The position numbers were made by a program, and so were the translations under genes. A DNA stretch of 9,011 nucleotides. It comes from Clostridiales bacterium. Its GTDB lineage: Bacteria; Bacillota_A; Clostridia; Lachnospirales; Lachnospiraceae. Location of the stretch: contig JASKJZ010000080.1 in NCBI GenBank assembly GCA_030154385.1, positions 1 through 9,011 of the forward strand. The letters are read 5' to 3'. Numbering within the stretch: position 1 is the stretch's first letter; the number at the start of each line of letters is the position of its first letter. The notes under the pieces were generated by a model. The model was given only the letters and a program-made list of their open reading frames with translations. It was not told where the DNA came from and made no database searches. Positions 5,523-9,011 of the stretch are shown piece by piece.

Positions 5523-7121
5523 TTATATCGACATGATTTTTATTTCCGCATGATCCAATATAAACTGGCCATGATTTACTTCATCTTTCACGTACATCGA
5601 TATGCCAGATATCGTAACCTTTACACCAGGATACACCGTATCGGTAAATTTAATACGTCCTCCCTGGGAGCTTGCAATCTCTGCTTTTATGAGATTATTG
5701 CGATTTTCCTTTTCCTGCAATTGCTCCTGAAGCTTTGTAAACTCTTGTTTTGCGACTACTAACTGCCGTTTTTGTTCTAACGTTAATCCATTTTCGCACT
5801 GCATCTTCTTTTTAAATACAGCAAATACTTGCATGTATTTTTGTTGCTGCACTCGAATGGTTTCCATTTCATTCAGCAAATCCTTTTGTTCTTTTATAAC
5901 AGACTCATCTACACCAAGTACAATCGATGTTTGTGCGCACATACTAGATCCAATCGTTTTCGCTGTTATGAGACGCCCTGCCTTGATTTCTCCGCCAGTA
6001 ATCATGCTTTTTCTTCCTGTAACATTAATATTACCTTTTGTACTAACTCTGCTGTGCATAATCGCATCTGTTGTAATATCTCCTTCTGCAACTACCTCAC
6101 AGTTTTCAATAAAACGAGCGGTAAGCCCTCGCTTCGCAATGAGCTTTGCCTTTCCCATCCCCTGGATTCCACGCTTTATTATGATCTGGCCTTCTGCTAC
6201 TAAAGTAGCGCCCTCCACGACGCCCTCCACGATAATATCGCCCTTCGCTTTTACCGTAAAGCCTGTGACCACATTTCCTTTTACTACAACATTACCATCG
6301 TAATCAATATCACCAGATGATACACTTACGTCCGAAGCAACTTCATAGGTATCCGATACAAAAACACGATCATCCACAAGGGATACATGACCACATACAT
6401 CGGAATACATGGTTAGTTTATCCTCGGATAGATGAATATTCCCACCATGCCGCAGTATCTTAGCAACTACCTTCGCAGGCCGAATGATATTTCCAAATAT
6501 ATCTAGTCCCGGCTTTCCGTAATCAACTGGTACAAGTGTGGCAAGCACATCCCCTGCATTTACCTTATTAATCATCTCCAACTGATGAAAATCGACCGTG
6601 CCGTCTTCTAATATCTTCGGTTTCCCAAGTCCCTTTGTCTTAAAATGATAGGTTATCACAGCACTTTTCCCTTGAACTGGATAGATCGCTTCTGCCAGAA
6701 CAATTTCCATGCAATAATTTCGATTTGTAAGGAACGCATCAATATTGTCTTCCTTCACTCCACACTTGATTCCCATCCGTACCAATTCATTCATTATTTC
6801 CTGTCGCGACATTGTTTTACCACTTGAAGAAGGCGGATAGAAAATTCCATTTGCTTTCGTTTTATTATCATCTAAAAAAATTTCTAAATATTCATTTTCT
6901 GGTAAAATGCGCTCTGCAACTAAAAAAACTTCTTTTTCTTCTGAAAGAGAAGCGATTTCAGCCGCAACCTGCTTCACATTATAATTGACTATTTTTTTTG
7001 TAGACAGATATCTTGCTAACATGTCATAAGTAAATGGCAGTCCCCCATTTTCTGCTGGAACCATTCGAATAAAGGTTCCATTTTCCTTATGTATCAACTG
7101 AAAATATCCATTTTTACTCAT
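5523..7121 (-). CDS. fapA: FapA-like (DUF342) flagellar assembly protein
   Basis: A 532-residue protein of the DUF342/FapA family. Residues about 100-265 contain the FapA signature, including GTVDFHQLEMINKVNAGDVL (174-193) and VDYGKPGLDIFGNII (199-213). Residues about 266-400 form a glycine-rich stack of short strands (SGDIDYDGNVVVKGNV, AKGDIIVEGVVEGATLVAEG) typical of a right-handed beta-helix like that of bactofilins and MinC. Residues about 408-480 are a coiled coil (KEQKDLLNEMETIRVQQQKY onward), and a short beta end follows. FapA in Vibrio has been linked to polar flagellar positioning through the chemotaxis/HubP system; the role in Clostridia is less clear, so the symbol marks family only. 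The N-terminal 100 residues are less familiar. GGGGGA lies 5 bases before the ATG, and sigD ends 38 bases upstream. Confidence 0.85.
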   Translation of the reverse strand: MSKNGYFQLIHKENGTFIRMVPAENGGLPFTYDMLARYLSTKKIVNYNVKQVAAEIASLSEEKEVFLVAERILPENEYLEIFLDDNKTKANGIFYPPSSSGKTMSRQEIMNELVRMGIKCGVKEDNIDAFLTNRNYCMEIVLAEAIYPVQGKSAVITYHFKTKGLGKPKILEDGTVDFHQLEMINKVNAGDVLATLVPVDYGKPGLDIFGNIIRPAKVVAKILRHGGNIHLSEDKLTMYSDVCGHVSLVDDRVFVSDTYEVASDVSVSSGDIDYDGNVVVKGNVVTGFTVKAKGDIIVEGVVEGATLVAEGQIIIKRGIQGMGKAKLIAKRGLTARFIENCEVVAEGDITTDAIMHSRVSTKGNINVTGRKSMITGGEIKAGRLITAKTIGSSMCAQTSIVLGVDESVIKEQKDLLNEMETIRVQQQKYMQVFAVFKKKMQCENGLTLEQKRQLVVAKQEFTKLQEQLQEKENRNNLIKAEIASSQGGRIKFTDTVYPGVKVTISGISMYVKDEVNHGQFILDHAEIKIMSI

Positions 7122-7159
7122 TTTTGTCCCCCATTCTCTCTTTACGATTAACTCCCGTA

Positions 7160-7930
7160 TTATCGATGAAAAACCTCCATACTCCCACCTAGGCGACTCT
7201 TCATTTTTTGCAGCGCTTTTGTATGAAGCTGTGAAACTCTTGATTCGGAAACTTCAAGAACTTTGCTTATTTCCTTCAATGTTAGTTCCTCATAATAATA
7301 AAAAAGAATTACCTTTTTTTCATTATCCGTTAGGGTATTCATTACTTCTACAAGCTGGCGTTTTAATTCCTGTTTTTCCATTACCTCCTCTGGTTGCTCA
7401 AAATGTGAATGCGATCCAGGCGAAGTCTCCATTTTAATTTCAGATCCCTGCTCCACAAATTCATCCAAAGAAATTAAATTGGTAACCTTTGTCTGTGATT
7501 GCCAAGTGCTTAATTCCTCAATCGAAATTTCCAATTCCTGGGCAATCTCTTCATCCGTACCAAGTCGACCTTTTTCCACCTCAATTTTTTGATATGCAGC
7601 ATCTAATTTTTTTTGTTTTTGTCGTAGGGTTCTTGGAATCCAATCCATTTTTCGAATTTGATCCAGTATGGCACCTCGTATCCTAAGACTTGCATAGGTT
7701 TCAAATTTAACACCTTTTAAATTATCAAACTTATCAATTGCATCAATCAGCCCAAAGGTACCATATCCAACCAAATCATCATATTCTACGGTATAACCCA
7801 GATACATGCTAAGACGACCTGCAACTACCTTAACAAGTCCGGCATATTCAATAATCAATTTCTCACGAACAGCAGGGGACTTTACTTTTGCATATTCAAC
7901 CCAAAGCTTACTTTTTTCCTCTTCGTTCAT
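7160..7930 (-). CDS. sigD: Flagellar sigma-28 factor (SigD/FliA/WhiG family)
   Basis: The RNA polymerase sigma factor for late flagellar, motility and chemotaxis genes. Its 256 residues match SigD of B. subtilis (about 254). Region 2 is clear at about 27-107: LVKVVAGRLSMYLG, EYDDLVGYGTFGLIDAIDKF, KFETYASLRIRGAILDQIRK and MDWIPRTLRQK, the last being diagnostic of the sigma-28 group. Region 3 spans about 108-165 (GTDEEIAQELEISIEEL). Region 4 spans about 192-247 (TLTDNEKKVILFYYYEELTL, ISKVLEVSESRVSQLHTKAL) with the -35-recognising helix-turn-helix. GGAGG lies 5 bases before the ATG, and the stop of the upstream gene is only 9 bases away, so translation is probably coupled. In other species its activity is held by the anti-sigma factor FlgM, which is not in this window. 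Confidence 0.97.
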   Translation of the reverse strand: MNEEEKSKLWVEYAKVKSPAVREKLIIEYAGLVKVVAGRLSMYLGYTVEYDDLVGYGTFGLIDAIDKFDNLKGVKFETYASLRIRGAILDQIRKMDWIPRTLRQKQKKLDAAYQKIEVEKGRLGTDEEIAQELEISIEELSTWQSQTKVTNLISLDEFVEQGSEIKMETSPGSHSHFEQPEEVMEKQELKRQLVEVMNTLTDNEKKVILFYYYEELTLKEISKVLEVSESRVSQLHTKALQKMKSRLGGSMEVFHR

Positions 7931-7939
7931 CTATGCCTC

Positions 7940-8224
7940 CTATTTTCCCTCGTTTGAATCCTCTGGCTCTTCGGTAGCTTCTTGTCCGTCTTCATCCTCT
8001 TGTGTCTGTTCATCCTCTGCCTGACTATCTTCTTTTATACCGCCAGATTCTATGACTTTTGTAATGATTGCTTTTGCAATCAATCCTATAATATAAAAAG
8101 CAATAAGTACTCCTAATAAAATTTCCAAGCTTAACAACTTGTCCATCTTATTAGCAATACTAACAATACATATGACTGCGCCTGCCGTCAACATCGAGAG
8201 TGCAGGAATATATTTCAGTTGCAC
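7940..8224 (-). CDS. Unrecognised 94-residue two-helix membrane protein with acidic tail
   Basis: I do not recognise this family. Two hydrophobic segments are evident, about 5-24 (YIPALSMLTAGAVICIVSIA) and 34-56 (EILLGVLIAFYIIGLIAKAI), followed by an acidic tail (about 64-94) dominated by Glu and Asp (EDSQAEDEQTQEDEDGQEAT). By the positive-inside tendency (K26/K29 between the helices, K51/K56 after the second), the topology is uncertain. The start is GTG (8222-8224), with AGGG 7 bases upstream; a later ATG at residue 11 is possible but would remove part of the first helix. It sits 15 bases after cheD and 9 before sigD, where B. subtilis has no gene, so it is likely a lineage-specific motility-operon member. 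The role is not deducible. Confidence 0.8.
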   Translation of the reverse strand: MQLKYIPALSMLTAGAVICIVSIANKMDKLLSLEILLGVLIAFYIIGLIAKAIITKVIESGGIKEDSQAEDEQTQEDEDGQEATEEPEDSNEGK

Positions 8225-8239
8225 GCTTCTACCCTGTCC

Positions 8240-8737
8240 TTATAAAGTTTTGATTTCTTTACCAACTGCCTTGATTAACAATGCTCCCGTCTCTGGATAA
8301 AATTCAATGGTTCTTCCATAATTAGCCCCTGTATCCTCAGCTAAAATATGAATTCCAAGTTCTCTTAATTTCTTTTTTGTTGCCTCTACATTACGTTCCC
8401 CTATTCGTAGCATATCATTATTGCTGCCAAATGCAAACATCTGGGCTCCACCAGCAATCTTTGCAGTTAAACCTTGCCTGCTTGCTCCAGATCTCACCAT
8501 CTGAGTGATGCACGCATCAATTCCTGTGTCCGCAAACTTTGCAATATTACTGTTGTTTCTAACCAAAGTACTGTCTGGAAGCATAATATGTGCCAAACCA
8601 GCAATTTTTCTTACCGAATCATATAGCGTGACCCCCACGCATGATCCAAGGCCAAGTGTTGTAATTGCATCTGGTGATTGACAAATATTATAGTCAGCCA
8701 TACCAACTTTTATCATATTACCCATATTTATAACCAC
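8240..8737 (-). CDS. cheD: Chemoreceptor glutamine deamidase CheD
   Basis: CheD converts particular glutamines of methyl-accepting chemoreceptors to glutamate and, bound to CheC, boosts CheC's CheY-P phosphatase activity. The 165 residues are the usual length. The catalytic Thr-Cys-His set is visible: Thr27 in AITTLGLGSCVGVTLYD, Cys33 in the same segment, and His50 in LAHIMLP. The spacing equals that of Thermotoga CheD (T21, C27, H44). The conserved KIAGGAQMF (about 92-100), IGERNVEA and DTGANYGRTIEF also match. The start is GTG (8735-8737), one base after the cheC stop, with AGGA 7 bases upstream; ATGs at residues 5 and 8 are alternatives. The tight cheC-cheD junction fits coupled translation of two proteins that bind each other. 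Confidence 0.97.
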   Translation of the reverse strand: MVINMGNMIKVGMADYNICQSPDAITTLGLGSCVGVTLYDSVRKIAGLAHIMLPDSTLVRNNSNIAKFADTGIDACITQMVRSGASRQGLTAKIAGGAQMFAFGSNNDMLRIGERNVEATKKKLRELGIHILAEDTGANYGRTIEFYPETGALLIKAVGKEIKTL

Positions 8738-8738
8738 T

Positions 8739-9011
8739 TTAAAGTCCTAGGGAGGACATCATCTTAATGTAGGAATCCATCGTCGGAATCAAAACAAAGT
8801 ATCCATTCACTTCGTTACCATCTTGTGCAATCTGCGTCTTTATTACCAGTGCCTTATCACCAACTTTTCCAAATTCAATAGCAGGAACACTCAATATAGC
8901 GCCTGCCATATCAATCGCCATATAGGGTACGGACGAGGTAATTGTCAAATTCGTAAGCGTTGAAATAGAAGACAGATATGCTCCTGCAATAATATTCCCA
9001 ATTTCACTAAG
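8739..9011 (-). CDS. cheC: CheY-P phosphatase CheC (C-terminal part; 5' end outside window)
   Basis: The frame is open from the right edge (last codon base 9011) to TAA at 8739-8741, giving 91 residues, about the C-terminal half of CheC. It begins LSEIGNIIAGAYLSSISTLT, which holds the second E-x-x-N phosphatase motif of the CheC/CheX/FliY family (Glu codon 9003-9005, Asn codon 8994-8996). VPYMAIDMAGAILSVPAIEF then matches the CheC 'P.la.DMaGaIL.vp' block, and the end YFVLIPTMDSYIKMMSSLGL is the usual terminal strand and helix. CheC removes phosphate from CheY-P and binds CheD, encoded one base downstream. The first half, with the other active site, and the start codon lie outside the window. 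Confidence 0.95.
   Translation of the reverse strand, partial: LSEIGNIIAGAYLSSISTLTNLTITSSVPYMAIDMAGAILSVPAIEFGKVGDKALVIKTQIAQDGNEVNGYFVLIPTMDSYIKMMSSLGL

Noticed and set aside
5833..6303. Plus-strand 156-residue frame inside fapA
   Set aside because: Antisense to a well-supported family match; the composition follows from the opposing codons of the beta-helix region.
7159..7166. CGATAA at the end of sigD, resembling the -10 of a sigma-28 promoter for fapA
   Set aside because: It is made by the last Arg codon plus the stop codon, and no TAAA lies about 15 bases upstream, so there is no convincing sigma-28 promoter.

Overview
The window is AT-rich and looks like the chromosome of a motile low-GC Firmicute, most likely a Clostridia member of the Lachnospiraceae type. 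This rests on the gene order, the strong GGAGG-type ribosome binding sites and the protein sequences; no 16S or database comparison was possible. Every gene I can support lies on the minus strand, so transcription runs from high to low coordinates.

Right part (9011 to 3806): the distal end of a flagellar/chemotaxis operon. In transcription order it holds cheC (3' part only), cheD, an unrecognised 94-residue two-helix membrane protein with an acidic tail, the flagellar sigma factor sigD/fliA, a fapA-like (DUF342) gene, a 103-residue charged protein starting MPIRPID, a SwrB/DUF6115-like membrane-anchored coiled-coil protein, and a membrane-anchored protein with Pro/Ser/Thr repeats and an MltG-like non-catalytic domain. 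Gaps are 1 to 38 bases, nearly every gene has a good Shine-Dalgarno, and I see no internal terminator. CheC and CheD control adaptation, SigD switches on late flagellar genes, and FapA- and SwrB-like proteins are known or suspected to act in flagellar placement or export.

Middle (3805 to 1852): rpsB and tsf (ribosomal protein S2 and EF-Ts), with their own strong extended -10 promoter just after the flagellar operon and a strong hairpin terminator after tsf. The order cheC-cheD-sigD-(swrB-like)-rpsB-tsf matches the end of the Bacillus subtilis fla/che operon, with extra genes inserted between sigD and rpsB. The pyrH and frr genes that follow tsf in B. subtilis are absent here.

Left part (1851 to 1): accessory genes. 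A Phd/YefM-family antitoxin has a well-formed dyad operator over its promoter, but its partner appears dead: an overlapping ATG opens a reading frame that begins like a Doc/Fic toxin, hits a stop at codon 8 (a CAA-to-TAA change would explain it), stays Doc-like for a few codons and then loses resemblance. Next come a RimJ/RimL-type acetyltransferase, a possible 24-residue hydrophobic peptide with a good ribosome binding site, and an AraC-family regulator with a GyrI-like domain that runs off the left edge.

The most notable items are the decayed antitoxin-toxin operon, the set of poorly characterised small proteins in the flagellar operon, and the unreported-looking micropeptide. I found no CRISPR array, transposase, tRNA or rRNA.
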